Assembly: GCA_029251165.1 (NCBI GenBank) | Contig: JAQXDW010000122.1 | Coordinates: 1 to 64,000, forward strand | Direction: 5' to 3' | Length of the DNA stretch: 64,000 nucleotides | DNA from: Myxococcota bacterium | Lineage (GTDB): Bacteria > Myxococcota_A > UBA796 | Part shown: in pieces, positions 53,910 through 64,000 of the stretch | How the letters are laid out: each line of letters opens with the position of its first letter | Position numbering within the stretch: the stretch's first letter is position 1 | The notes under the pieces: generated by a model | Database searches by the model: none | What the model saw: the letters and a program-made list of their open reading frames with translations, nothing else | What the model was told of the DNA's origin: nothing | Position numbers and translations under genes: made by a program

Positions 53910-54538
53910 CGCGTCACCAGGAAGACGCAGGAGCACCCGCTGCCCGATGGAGCGACAGGAGTGCTCACGGCGGGTCGTGTGAATGCCTCCCGTGAGCGAC
54001 AGCACCCGACGCCAGACCCGGCACACACTGTCGGTCTCTCCAGCGTGTCTTGCCGGCCCGTTGCGCCTGAACTCTTCACGACCTCAACGAGACGCACCAC
54101 GGCCCCACACAGCAGCTCAGAAGAGAGGGGAACCCGAGCTGATGTGAAACGTCGATCTCTTGGGTCGCAGGGAACATGAACCATACTGTCGGGGTATTCC
54201 CCTATAAACCATTGAGATGCTTCGTCTTCTGAGGAACACTGCGTCGAAGCGGAGTGCTCAGAGACGGCGTGGATTGTTGCATAGCGACGTGCGCCTCCCC
54301 GGACCATGCTCAACTCATCGAGGCCGCCCCGATGGTCCAGCGGACACCGAACAGCACTAAAAACAAGTTCCTTAGTTAGTTTAACAGAACACACCATGCA
54401 ATTAAGCCCGGACCGGCAGGTTCTTGCTCGCGCAATCACGCCACACACTCAGCAGCGACAGCCTGATAAATGAATAATATTTGAATAAAAAATCGCTTGA
54501 TGGCTATACAAGGCGCACTTGTAAAACTGGAGTCTGTC
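53910..54538. other. intergenic region, no convincing gene
   Basis: About 630 nt between two plus-strand genes. A 196-codon minus-strand frame (53858-54448) overlaps the preceding gene and is Cys/Arg/Ser-rich without protein-like pattern; rejected. A GCTCACGG/CCGTGAGC inverted repeat near 53963-53995 may end the upstream transcript. Bases 54340-54500 are AT-rich and probably hold the promoter of the M16 pair. Confidence 0.4.
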
Positions 54539-55972
54539 GTGATCCTCCTGCTCCCTTCCGTTCTCTACGCTCAAGAGAACACACCACCTCTGGACACGCC
54601 CGATGCGGCTCCAGCAGCTGAGAGCGAGGCTCCTGAAGACCTCGAGCCCACTGCGGCAGCCCCTGTCGAGCCCGGCTTCATCTCCGAGCTTCTTCCCTCA
54701 GGGATGAAGGTCTCCATTCTCTCCGACCCCGATTATCCCATCGTCGCCACTCAGATGTGGGTGCAGGTGGGGTCCGCTCATGAGACCGAACAAGAGCTGG
54801 GCTTTGCCCACCTCTTCGAGCACCTGATGTTCGGCGAGACCAGCCAGTACGACAAGGAAGCCTACTCGCGCCACCACACCGTCCACGGCGGCACCCAGAA
54901 CGCCTACACCGCCTTTGACAACACCGTCTATATCTCTGAGATCAGCCCGTCAGAGCACGATCATGTGCTGGTGCTCGAGGCCGATCGCATGGTCAACCTC
55001 ATCCTCGACGCCGACAACCTCGCCAACGAGCAGAAGATCGTGGCTGAGGAGCTGCGGATGCGCACCGAGAACAACCCGGGCGCGCGGCTGGTGGGACCGG
55101 CGCTGGGGACCCTGTTCGGCGAGCACCCCTACGGCCACCTACCGGCAGGAACCAAAGAAGACATTGCTGGTGCAAGTCTGGATATGGTCCAGAAGTTCTA
55201 CACTGGATACTACCACCCAGCCAACATGCACCTGGTCATCGTCGGACCGGTGAACGGACCGCAGACCCTTGCACGCGTCGAGACGCTGTTTGCTGCCGTC
55301 GACAAGGAGCGCCTCACCCCGCCCGAGGTCGCCGACCTCTCCTCCTGGACCTTCCCAGAGCAGGTCACGCTCAAGGAGGATCTGCCGCCGATCAAGGTCG
55401 CCGCGCAGGTCTGGTTCGGCCCCACCCAACGCGACGCCGACTACTGGGCCTACCGGGTGATGACCGAGATGCTGGCCGGCGGTGAGCTCGACCGCTTCCG
55501 AGAGGAGCTGGTCACCAATCGCGGCAAGGCCATCGAGGCGTTCACCCTCAGCGATAACCTCCGCGCCGGCTCCCTCCTCTCGCTCGTCTCCATCAACCTC
55601 CCGTTCCGAGCACGGGGCAAGGCCTTTCGGCTGCTGGATCAGAGCGTCGACACCCTCAGCGAGGGCGACTGGATGAGCACAGAGAACCTGGAGACGGTGC
55701 GACGCAGGATGCTGAGCGCCGAGCTGACCCGCAGCTATTACGCCGCCTCCATGGCCAAAGCCATCGGACAGGCCTATGCATGGCAGAACGACGACCAGCT
55801 CGCCCTGAAGGGCTCCGCTGAGTCGATCGATGCCGTCACCATCGATCAGGTCCGCGCCGCCTGGCAGACCTACATCATCGACACAGAGCCCGTCGAATTG
55901 TTCATTAAGAAGGGCAAGGCCACCGAGCTCGCCCCCGAGACCACTACGCTACACTCCGCGGAGCAGCGATGA
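54539..55972 (+). CDS. M16 zinc protease, active subunit
   Basis: 477 aa from GTG 54539, with TGGAG 6 nt ahead; this gives the short signal peptide MILLLPSVLYAQE. A TTG/ATG start at 54497-54500 would place the signal internally. Inverted zinc motif HLFEH (91-95) in GFAHLFEHLMFGE and the third ligand Glu in VAEELRMR (170/171) are intact. The C-terminal M16_C domain follows (PEVADLSSWTFPEQ, WFGPTQRDADYWAYRVM). Periplasmic or secreted pitrilysin-type peptidase. Its stop overlaps the next start, and the next protein is the non-catalytic partner. Confidence 0.92.
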   Translation: MILLLPSVLYAQENTPPLDTPDAAPAAESEAPEDLEPTAAAPVEPGFISELLPSGMKVSILSDPDYPIVATQMWVQVGSAHETEQELGFAHLFEHLMFGETSQYDKEAYSRHHTVHGGTQNAYTAFDNTVYISEISPSEHDHVLVLEADRMVNLILDADNLANEQKIVAEELRMRTENNPGARLVGPALGTLFGEHPYGHLPAGTKEDIAGASLDMVQKFYTGYYHPANMHLVIVGPVNGPQTLARVETLFAAVDKERLTPPEVADLSSWTFPEQVTLKEDLPPIKVAAQVWFGPTQRDADYWAYRVMTEMLAGGELDRFREELVTNRGKAIEAFTLSDNLRAGSLLSLVSINLPFRARGKAFRLLDQSVDTLSEGDWMSTENLETVRRRMLSAELTRSYYAASMAKAIGQAYAWQNDDQLALKGSAESIDAVTIDQVRAAWQTYIIDTEPVELFIKKGKATELAPETTTLHSAEQR

Positions 55973-57303
55973 TCGCCCTACTGACAGTCCTGAATGCCTC
56001 TGCACAAGACGACATCGTCACAGACGCTGCCACAGACGAGGCCGCTCCAGCGGCGGTCGCTCCAGCCCCCGTCCACGAGCCCGCCCTCAAGGCGCCGGTG
56101 CTCTGGGCGGTAGATGCAGCCACCACTGCTGTGCTGGTCGAAGATCACCGCGCTCCGCTCGTCCAGCTTCGGATCCAGGTTCCCGCCGGAAACTGGACGC
56201 CGTGGCTGATTGAAAACCACGGCATCGAGGCGTGGTTGAGACAAAACTACGACACCGATGGTGACCTGCGCGCCCGCGCCGATTCTCTGGCCGCCGACTT
56301 CTACTTCAACGTCCGCGAGCAGCGCAGCACAATGGTAGTCAGATGCCTCAAGCGCGACCTGCCTGCGGTCCTGGAGCTGGTCGACGACATCCTCACCAAC
56401 ACCGACTACGACACCGAGGAGCTCAAGCGCATGCAGCAGGGCTACGACATCGGCTGGAAGGGAAGCCAGAAGGAACACACGTTTCGGATGAACCAGGCCA
56501 CGCACCGGCTGCTGTTTGCCGAAGGCGACCCTCGACGCATTTCCTACGAGAAGCCGGGAAGTGTCGAGACCAACAGCGACGAGCTCGTGGCAGTCCGCGA
56601 TGCCATGCTGCGGCTGCCTGGCCGGGTCATCGGCTTCAGCGGCGATCTGACCCTCGAGGAAGCCGAGGCGATGGTCGGCGGCATCCTGCCGGAAGCAGAG
56701 GCAGCGCCGGAAGGAATGGAGCCGGTCTTTTATCCCCTCAGCGTGCTGCCGGAGTCGGCTGTTGAGTCAATGGACAACCTCACCCAGACCTACTTCGCGT
56801 GGTTCAAGGCGGGTCCCAACTGGGAGGCAGAGGACTATGCGGCGTGGCGGGTGGCCGATCACGTGCTCGGTGGACACAACTTCTCTCGGCTCAACGTCGC
56901 CCTGCGTCACGATGGCGGCGAGACCTATGGGGTCAGAACCGCAGGCAGGGGCAGCGAGAATGAGAGGGTCTACAGCATCAGCACCTTCACCCGCCTGGAG
57001 AACACCGAGAGCACCGAGGAGAAGCTGCGGGCTGCTCTGGCCACCTTCCACAGCGAGGGCATCTCTGCAGAGGAGCTCGATGGCGCGATCGGCTACTGGC
57101 TCGGCAGCCGACTGAGCGACAAGCAGTCTCCAAATCAGATTCTCAACGAGACGCTGTGGGCGCTGGGCAATGATCGCACAATAGACTGGAAGGACGACCT
57201 CAACGAAGCAATCGCAGCGCTGACCGTCGAGGACGTCAATGCTGCGATCACCGAGCATTTTGCTCCAGAAAGCTTCACGATGCTCAGGGTGACCGAGGAA
57301 TAG
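55969..57303 (+). CDS. M16 family, non-catalytic partner subunit
   Basis: 444 aa; ATG 55969 overlaps the previous stop (ATGA), GGAG 5 nt ahead. Signal peptide MIALLTVLNASAQ. M16-like fold throughout (LRIQVPAGNWTPW, LPGRVIGFSGDLTLEEAEAM, YAAWRVADHVLGGHNFSRLN, ETYGVRTAGRGSE), but no HxxEH at the expected place. In paired M16 proteases (for example mitochondrial processing peptidase and bacterial two-gene M16B types) one subunit lacks zinc and helps form the chamber, which fits this gene. A strong hairpin follows 30 nt after the stop. Confidence 0.88.
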   Translation: MIALLTVLNASAQDDIVTDAATDEAAPAAVAPAPVHEPALKAPVLWAVDAATTAVLVEDHRAPLVQLRIQVPAGNWTPWLIENHGIEAWLRQNYDTDGDLRARADSLAADFYFNVREQRSTMVVRCLKRDLPAVLELVDDILTNTDYDTEELKRMQQGYDIGWKGSQKEHTFRMNQATHRLLFAEGDPRRISYEKPGSVETNSDELVAVRDAMLRLPGRVIGFSGDLTLEEAEAMVGGILPEAEAAPEGMEPVFYPLSVLPESAVESMDNLTQTYFAWFKAGPNWEAEDYAAWRVADHVLGGHNFSRLNVALRHDGGETYGVRTAGRGSENERVYSISTFTRLENTESTEEKLRAALATFHSEGISAEELDGAIGYWLGSRLSDKQSPNQILNETLWALGNDRTIDWKDDLNEAIAALTVEDVNAAITEHFAPESFTMLRVTEE

Positions 57304-57333
57304 GAAGCGCGCCGGCTCAGCCGCCACACCGAG

Positions 57334-57378
57334 CCCTCACCCCGTCGGCACCGCCGCAGCAGTCCGACGGAGTGAGGG
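57334..57378 (+). terminator. strong hairpin after the M16 pair
   Basis: CCCTCAC-C-CCGTCGG (57334-57348) pairs with CCGACGG-A-GTGAGGG (57364-57378): two 7-bp helices around one C/A mismatch, 15-nt loop. It starts 30 nt after the stop. No U-tract. Most likely the end of the M16 operon. Confidence 0.6.
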
Positions 57379-57504
57379 CGACGGTGGCTCGGGGGTATGA
57401 GGCCTCAAGCGAAGGGGCCGACAGCACCATGCTGCGTGCTTGGGGAGATGCGCCAGCGCGTACAGTCGTACTCTGCTCGTGCCCGCTCGGGCACTGTGTG
57501 GCCA

Positions 57505-58161
57505 ATGAATCGGGAGGAGACGCCAGTGGAGACCCTGCACACGCAGCTGCCGCCTGGCGCCTCAGTCCAGACAAGCCTGGGGTCACTCCAGATCACCCTT
57601 CCCGTCCGCTCTAGCTCATCAGGGAAGGCAAGCGTCCACCTCAACGCCGCCAGAGTCGGAGTCGTCTTCATGCTCGGCCTCTTCAGCGCCATCGCCTACT
57701 TGTATGTGTCTGCACATTGCTTGATGTTCATCGATCGTCTCTTCAAGCTGGGCGGGCTGGAGTCGATTATTGGGGCGCTGGTGTTTTTTGTGGGATTCGG
57801 AAAGGTCATGCCGACGACGGTCGTGCAGAGCAACCGAAAGATAAAAGCGCGCATCGCGGCACGCGACGAACACTACGCCACCTTTGTACTGGAGCGGCAC
57901 ACACTCACTGTTCCCATGTCTCGTGGGAAGACCCAGAGGATCGAGCTGGCGGAGGTTCTCTTCTTCTCGAACGGTCCGCCACCACGGGCTCAGCTCAAGG
58001 ACAAGCGCTCCATCACCTTCGCCCGTATACAAGCTCCAGACGCTCAGGCGTGGCTCGTGTCGGTCTGCCAGGCCGCCCTGAAGGAGCGCGGTGATGCAGC
58101 GGTGTACACCGAGGCGGTGCCTGCCGCCCTGCGCACCCTCACGCAGCAGCAGCCCGCCTGA
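57505..58161 (+). CDS. small membrane protein, unknown function
   Basis: 218 aa from ATG 57505 (no strong Shine-Dalgarno; start uncertain, the frame opens at 57397). Two membrane segments near residues 49-72 (VGVVFMLGLFSAIAYLYVS) and 86-105 (SIIGALVFFVGFGKV), then a soluble C-terminal beta-like domain (FVLERHTLTVPMSRGKTQRI, ELAEVLFFSNG) of about 100 residues. No family recognised; the layout resembles a membrane-anchored PH-like domain, but this is only a guess. Confidence 0.6.
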   Translation: MNREETPVETLHTQLPPGASVQTSLGSLQITLPVRSSSSGKASVHLNAARVGVVFMLGLFSAIAYLYVSAHCLMFIDRLFKLGGLESIIGALVFFVGFGKVMPTTVVQSNRKIKARIAARDEHYATFVLERHTLTVPMSRGKTQRIELAEVLFFSNGPPPRAQLKDKRSITFARIQAPDAQAWLVSVCQAALKERGDAAVYTEAVPAALRTLTQQQPA

Positions 58162-58497
58162 CACAGAACCTCAAGCGACGCTCCGCAGCCCCAGGCATCG
58201 CGGCTCCAGAGAGAAGAGGCATCCTGCTGGCGCTTGAGCACGACGCATCAGTCCGACATCACGATGGGTCCATGCGCCCTCCTCAGGAACTCATCCGCTT
58301 GATTTCACTGTGAACAACGACACGCACACAGCAGGTCTGGGCCTGCTCGGCCCAAGCTCAGCGCCGTCTCCATGCCTCATCCCCGCGCGGTGTCGTCCGA
58401 CATCGGCGCGGGGAGACGGTGATCCAACACGGAGAGATGGCATAAGCCCTGGTAAGCTCTGTGTAGAGTCGACCCAAGCAGACCTCGGGAGAATCAA
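58162..58497. other. intergenic region, no gene seen
   Basis: About 336 nt. No convincing frame. Contains the region upstream of the metallophosphoesterase gene, whose Shine-Dalgarno (GGGAG) is at its end. Confidence 0.35.
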
Positions 58498-60423
<1,926 letters not shown>

Positions 60424-60454
60424 AGGTGCGGCTTACCGACAGCGCATCACCGCA

Positions 60455-62464
60455 TCACCGCCGCGCCACACCAGCAGGATGCAGCGGTGCGCCGAGGAGC
60501 CGGCTGAAGTCGGATGGCCTGAGCGGCTTCTCCAGCACCTCGTTGTCGATGCGGTTGATGAACGCGCGTGCACGTGGGCTGAACGCACCGCCGGTACAGA
60601 AGACGATTCGCTCGACGAGGTGTGGAGAGCGCATGCGGAGCATGTCGAAGAACTGAGGCCCGTCGACCTCTGGCATCATCATGTCGCAGAGGATGACATC
60701 AAAGTCCTCGTCCGTTCTCAAGATCTCAAGCGCCTCTGTCCCGCTGGATGTCACCGTGGCATCATGGCTACGGAACATGCGACGATACGCACGGACCATG
60801 CCCAGATCGTCATCGATGACGAGAATCCTCCGCCCCTTGACCAGCGGCACGGCCCGTGGACTCCGCGTGTTGGAGAGAGAGAGCCCGGTGTCGTGGGGAA
60901 GCCGGACGCGAAACATGGTCCCGACGCCCAGGGTGCTCTCGACATCGATCGTTCCCCCGTGGGCCTCGACGATGCTCGCGCACAGCGCCAGACCAAGCCC
61001 GGTGCCCTGCTCCGGTCCCTTGGTCGTAAAGAACGGCTCAAAGATGCGGGCGAGGGTTTGCGCGTCCATGCCGATGCCGCTGTCTTCGACGGTGAAGATG
61101 AGCTCTGTGTCGCTTGACCGGGTCGTGACTCGGATGTGGTTTGAGCTGGCGCTCCCTTCAGTGATCGCCTGCGCAGCATTCATGAGCAGGTTTGTGGCGA
61201 CCTGGCCAAGCTTCCCGCGCCGTGCGGCAATCGTTGGCAGATCCGCCTCCAGCGCGAGCTGCAGCTGTGCGTGATGACGCAGCTCATTGCGAAGCATGCG
61301 GATCGAGACTTGAACGGAGTCGTTGAGGTCGACTTCAATTACGACGGGCTCCTGCGCTCGGGTGAAGAACCGAAGGTCACGCGTCACCAGCTGAATTCGC
61401 TCGATCCCTTTTCGGTTGTCGCGCTGCAGCTCTTGCATGGATGCGATGTCTGGCGCCTGCGCAAGGATGGCATGCAGCGCCTTCTTCTGAGTCGGATCCG
61501 AGAGGGTTTCGGCGAACATCGCGATGTTCTCGGTGAGCGTCTTCACTGCAGCTAGCTGCTGTTCTGCGACATCGGTGTTCATCAGCATGAAGGCTGCGGG
61601 GTTGTTGATCTCGTGCACGACGCCCGCCGCGACCTCGCCCACGGCAGCAAGACGCTCAGAGCGCTCGATCTTCTCTTGCTGTGCTCGACGCTCGCTGACA
61701 TCGCGAATGATCATCACGACCAACATCTGGCCCCGGCTCTCGAAGACGTTCTGCATCATGTCTGCGATGAACGTGGCTCCGCTGCGCCGAACGAGCACGG
61801 TGTCAGCATTGACACAGCGTCCGGTCTGGAGGAGGTCGTCATACATTTGATCCTGAAGACCGGCCTCAGGTGATGAGAGGAGATCCCCCACAGATACCGA
61901 CTGAAACTGAACCGTACTCCAGCCAAAGAGCGCACAGGCTGACGGGTTGGCCTCGATGCACTTCCCTGTGTTCAGCTCACGGATGATGACGGCATCTCCC
62001 GTGCAGGTCACCACACCACGGTAGAAGGCCTCTGACTCTAAGAGATCCTCTCGCTCGATGCGGAAGCGTGCGTCTGTCTCGTGAGTGCTCTTGGGAATGG
62101 ACATGATGGTTGCCGAGTAGGTGCGCTCCCCGACATCAAACTTCTGCAGGCGCAGATCCATCTTGAAAATGGATCCATTCCGGCACCGAATCGGGACGGC
62201 ACCGACCGTTGTCGACCCAAGCGTGATCAGCTCTTGGCTGACCCGACGATGCTCTTCTCTTGGAAACTGACTGAGGTCTCCCCCCGTCATCACGCTGAGC
62301 TCAGCCATCGTGTAGCCAAGCTCAGAGAGCGCGCCCGGGCTGGCATCGACGAAGCGCGCAGTCTCCCAGTCGGCAATCAACACCAGCGCTCTAGACTCCG
62401 CGATGAGCGTCTGGTACACCTCAGGCTCACGAAATGTTGAGCGAAATGTTGTGCTGGTCGTCAT
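60455..62464 (-). CDS. PAS-PAS hybrid histidine kinase with receiver, soluble
   Basis: 669 aa from ATG 62464 (weak Shine-Dalgarno; an open frame runs 54 codons further upstream). No membrane segment. Two PAS domains at about 15-125 (LVLIADWETARFVDASPGAL) and 143-258 (GDAVIIRELNTGKCIEANPS). Then HisKA box AAGVVHEINNPAAF (His284), N-box TNLLMNAAQA, G1 DSGIGM, F, G2 GTGLGLALC. Receiver at about 550-665: VIDDDLGMVRAY, VILCDMMMPEVDG (phospho-Asp), VLEKPL. All motifs intact. A cytoplasmic orphan hybrid kinase. Its 3' end is 32 nt from the convergent metallophosphoesterase gene. Confidence 0.9.
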   Translation of the reverse strand: MTTSTTFRSTFREPEVYQTLIAESRALVLIADWETARFVDASPGALSELGYTMAELSVMTGGDLSQFPREEHRRVSQELITLGSTTVGAVPIRCRNGSIFKMDLRLQKFDVGERTYSATIMSIPKSTHETDARFRIEREDLLESEAFYRGVVTCTGDAVIIRELNTGKCIEANPSACALFGWSTVQFQSVSVGDLLSSPEAGLQDQMYDDLLQTGRCVNADTVLVRRSGATFIADMMQNVFESRGQMLVVMIIRDVSERRAQQEKIERSERLAAVGEVAAGVVHEINNPAAFMLMNTDVAEQQLAAVKTLTENIAMFAETLSDPTQKKALHAILAQAPDIASMQELQRDNRKGIERIQLVTRDLRFFTRAQEPVVIEVDLNDSVQVSIRMLRNELRHHAQLQLALEADLPTIAARRGKLGQVATNLLMNAAQAITEGSASSNHIRVTTRSSDTELIFTVEDSGIGMDAQTLARIFEPFFTTKGPEQGTGLGLALCASIVEAHGGTIDVESTLGVGTMFRVRLPHDTGLSLSNTRSPRAVPLVKGRRILVIDDDLGMVRAYRRMFRSHDATVTSSGTEALEILRTDEDFDVILCDMMMPEVDGPQFFDMLRMRSPHLVERIVFCTGGAFSPRARAFINRIDNEVLEKPLRPSDFSRLLGAPLHPAGVARR

Positions 62465-63290
62465 CGGAGCGGACGACTGTGGACGTGCACTCTGGACCAA
62501 CACGGCTTCACAACGAGTCGATTCGAGTGCTCGAACTTCATCTAATGGGTGCCCCTCAGCAGAGTCGCAGAAGCCATGGCAGCCCCGACAAGAGAGCTGC
62601 TCGGTGCTGCCGCCCTCGCCAGGCACGCAGTTGTGTCACAACTATCTTGCTCTAAAGTAAAGGGTGCGTCCACACCGATGACGCCATGCTGCCCATTTTG
62701 CAGCCCTCAGATTGGTTCCGTCTGGTGGAGCCGACTCCGGACGACGGCACCACGCGGCTCCTGCCACGCTGAGAAACCACAGAACGCACCCTATGAATGG
62801 TCTCACCCTGCAATTCGTGTCCATTCCTCGTCAGCGCGTCGGCGCCGTCTCGCAGGGCTGGGTCACTGCGCTCGACCTGAGCGACGCTCGCCGGGGTCTG
62901 TGGCGAGGCGCACCACCGCAGCCTGCCATCCCGGCACGTCCGCCGGCATCGGCCGAGACAGGCGGACACATCCCGGCCTTGATCCTTTCATACTGCGAGC
63001 GGGACGGCGATGCTCCGAGGGTAAAGGCCATCGAGAACAGTGCCCCCAGCGTCGGCCCGGGAGGCCCGACGAGGTGGCCGTAGCCTGGATCACCATCGGC
63101 GACGTTGATGAGGAAGGTCGTGTTCGCGATGAAGACCGGATGAAACCGCACCCAGCCGACATCAGCAGCGCAGACGGCACGCTCTCGGGGATGCGTCCGG
63201 ACGCATCGTCGTGGTCATGTATAGTCTTCACCGTCCTGATCCCCGCATCAGCTGGTGAGAGACCGATCGCAGACGATGTATCATCTGGAG
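62465..63290. other. intergenic region with one doubtful small frame
   Basis: About 826 nt between divergent genes. Most long frames here (for example 62549-63340 plus and 62831-63151 minus) are Arg/Pro-rich and unconvincing. One plus-strand frame, 62793-63083, is listed separately as possible. No clear hairpin or repeat. Confidence 0.35.
62793..63083 (+). CDS. possible small protein, doubtful
   Basis: 96 aa, ATG 62793, no good Shine-Dalgarno. The start MNGLTLQFVSIPRQRVGAV has some resemblance to the first strands of FGE-sulfatase-like domains, and codon use is coding-like until about residue 40, after which it becomes Pro/Ala-rich. It may be a remnant of a larger gene. Low confidence. Confidence 0.2.
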   Translation: MNGLTLQFVSIPRQRVGAVSQGWVTALDLSDARRGLWRGAPPQPAIPARPPASAETGGHIPALILSYCERDGDAPRVKAIENSAPSVGPGGPTRWP

Positions 63291-64000
63291 ATGAACTCGC
63301 TCCTTGCACTCTCCCTCGTCCTGACCTCCGCCCACGCTGAGGAGGTCTATGAAGATGCCTTCTTGAGCGACAAGGGGCGCTGGGTCGGCGGCACCATCCA
63401 TGAAGGCAGCCTGCAGCTCTCCAGCGAGTCCGCCACACTGGCGCTGCCCGCATCCACCGCGCTGGTCGGTACGCTGGTGCTGCGGCAGCGCGATGCGGCG
63501 GCCCTCTCCCTGCGTCTTGACGAGGCTCACTGGGGCGCCGACTACACCGAAGCGGGCGCCCTCTCTCTCGGAGACCAGCGCCTGCACTTTCCCCACGGTC
63601 ATCGAGACTGGCAGACCGAGGCTGAGCCGGTCCTGCAGCCCTCCGCGGAGGACTGGTGGGAGTCCGGCAGCGTCCTGCACTGCGATGTCCACTACGACGA
63701 GGGCAGCGGCACCTGGTTCCTCTACTACACGGGCGTGATGAGCCCCGGCTACGGCTACCGTCAGCTCAACGTGGCCACCTCCTCGGATGGAGAGACCTGG
63801 ACCCGGTATGCGGGCAACCCCATCATCACCATCGACTACGACCTCACAACGGTCGACGGCATCCACGCCCACATGCCGTCGGTGATCAAGGATTCAGAAG
63901 GAACGTTCCACCTATACTATTCCTGTTACCAGAACGACGTCGGGAACCGCATCTGCCACGCAACCTCCGAAGATGGCCTCGCCTGGAGTCGACCAGACTA
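63291..64000 (+). CDS. secreted five-bladed beta-propeller (GH32/43-like) protein, 3' end outside window
   Basis: Open to the window edge (236 codons). ATG 63291 directly follows CTGGAG, so spacing is short. Signal peptide MNSLLALSLVLTSAHAE, type I, no lipobox. After an N-terminal beta region comes the propeller pattern: VHYDEGSGTWFLYYTGVM, LNVATSSDGETWTRYAGNPI, HMPSVIKDSEGTFHLYYSCY and HATSEDGLAWSRP. Related in layout to the lipoprotein at 9212. Probably a glycan-binding or -cleaving protein; the catalytic acids cannot be judged because the rest is missing. Confidence 0.8.
   Translation, partial: MNSLLALSLVLTSAHAEEVYEDAFLSDKGRWVGGTIHEGSLQLSSESATLALPASTALVGTLVLRQRDAAALSLRLDEAHWGADYTEAGALSLGDQRLHFPHGHRDWQTEAEPVLQPSAEDWWESGSVLHCDVHYDEGSGTWFLYYTGVMSPGYGYRQLNVATSSDGETWTRYAGNPIITIDYDLTTVDGIHAHMPSVIKDSEGTFHLYYSCYQNDVGNRICHATSEDGLAWSRPD

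Noticed and set aside
53858..54448. 196-codon minus-strand frame
   Set aside because: Overlaps the end of a well-supported gene; composition unlike protein.
62549..63340. 263-codon plus-strand frame
   Set aside because: Arg/Pro/Ser-rich, no ribosome site, overlaps the supported start at 63291.

Overview
The window is high-GC DNA from what looks like a myxobacterium-like member of the Myxococcota (Deltaproteobacteria in the older sense). This placement is an inference from gene content. The signs are many secreted lipoproteins with Asp/Thr/Ser-rich linkers, MopE-type D/C repeats, a Myxococcus-type CGNG...GEACD repeat, two C-terminal tails of the MYXO-CTERM type, eukaryote-like Ser/Thr kinases, a sigma-54 activator coupled to a kinase, several orphan (hybrid) histidine kinases and a DUF1552/DUF1592-type pair. 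I saw no rRNA, tRNA, CRISPR array, insertion sequence or phage gene.

Layout. 1-4.6 kb: end of a MopE-like lipoprotein gene, then a translationally coupled sigma-54 activator and a kinase fused to an FGE-sulfatase-like domain. 4.6-16.4 kb: mainly exported proteins (CotH/NPCBM lipoprotein, beta-propeller lipoprotein, M28 peptidase, repeat-bearing lipoproteins, a DUF4377-like protein), a CrtW-type carotenoid ketolase, and a winged-helix/P-loop/TPR regulator. 16.7-20 kb: two convergent histidine kinases. 20-25.3 kb: two unrecognised proteins, an O-antigen ligase/polymerase-like membrane protein and a second MopE-like lipoprotein. 25.5-30.0 kb: four co-directional genes for cytoplasmic-looking proteins I cannot assign. 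Two of them share a roughly 100-residue repeat, and one is a long helical protein with a hydrophobic core. Their promoter region is AT-rich, holds a perfect 22-bp tandem duplication, and is shared with a divergent GT-C-like membrane protein. This cluster is the best candidate for an undescribed system.

31.9-38.8 kb: a frameshifted methyltransferase, a C39-like peptidase lipoprotein, a small MYXO-CTERM-like protein, an orphan GspF-like protein and a DUF1552 + DUF1592 pair, the latter with a C-terminal CBM2-like domain. 39-44 kb: zinc-ribbon protein, canonical Ser/Thr kinase, FkbM methyltransferase, leucine-rich-repeat lipoprotein. 44-50.2 kb: a large heparinase/alginate-lyase-like lipoprotein and a protein made of two fused histidine kinases. 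50.2-64 kb: an AT-rich spacer, an unknown exported protein, a phosphodiesterase-like lipoprotein, an M16 protease pair, a small membrane protein, a metallophosphoesterase with LamG and MYXO-CTERM-like tail, a PAS hybrid kinase, and the start of a second beta-propeller protein cut by the window end.

The genes read as a cell-envelope and secretome region (polysaccharide degradation or binding, phosphoesterases, peptidases, surface lipoproteins) mixed with signalling proteins, with few metabolic genes. Start sites were chosen from Shine-Dalgarno matches, signal peptides and gene overlaps. All functions are inferred from motifs read by eye.
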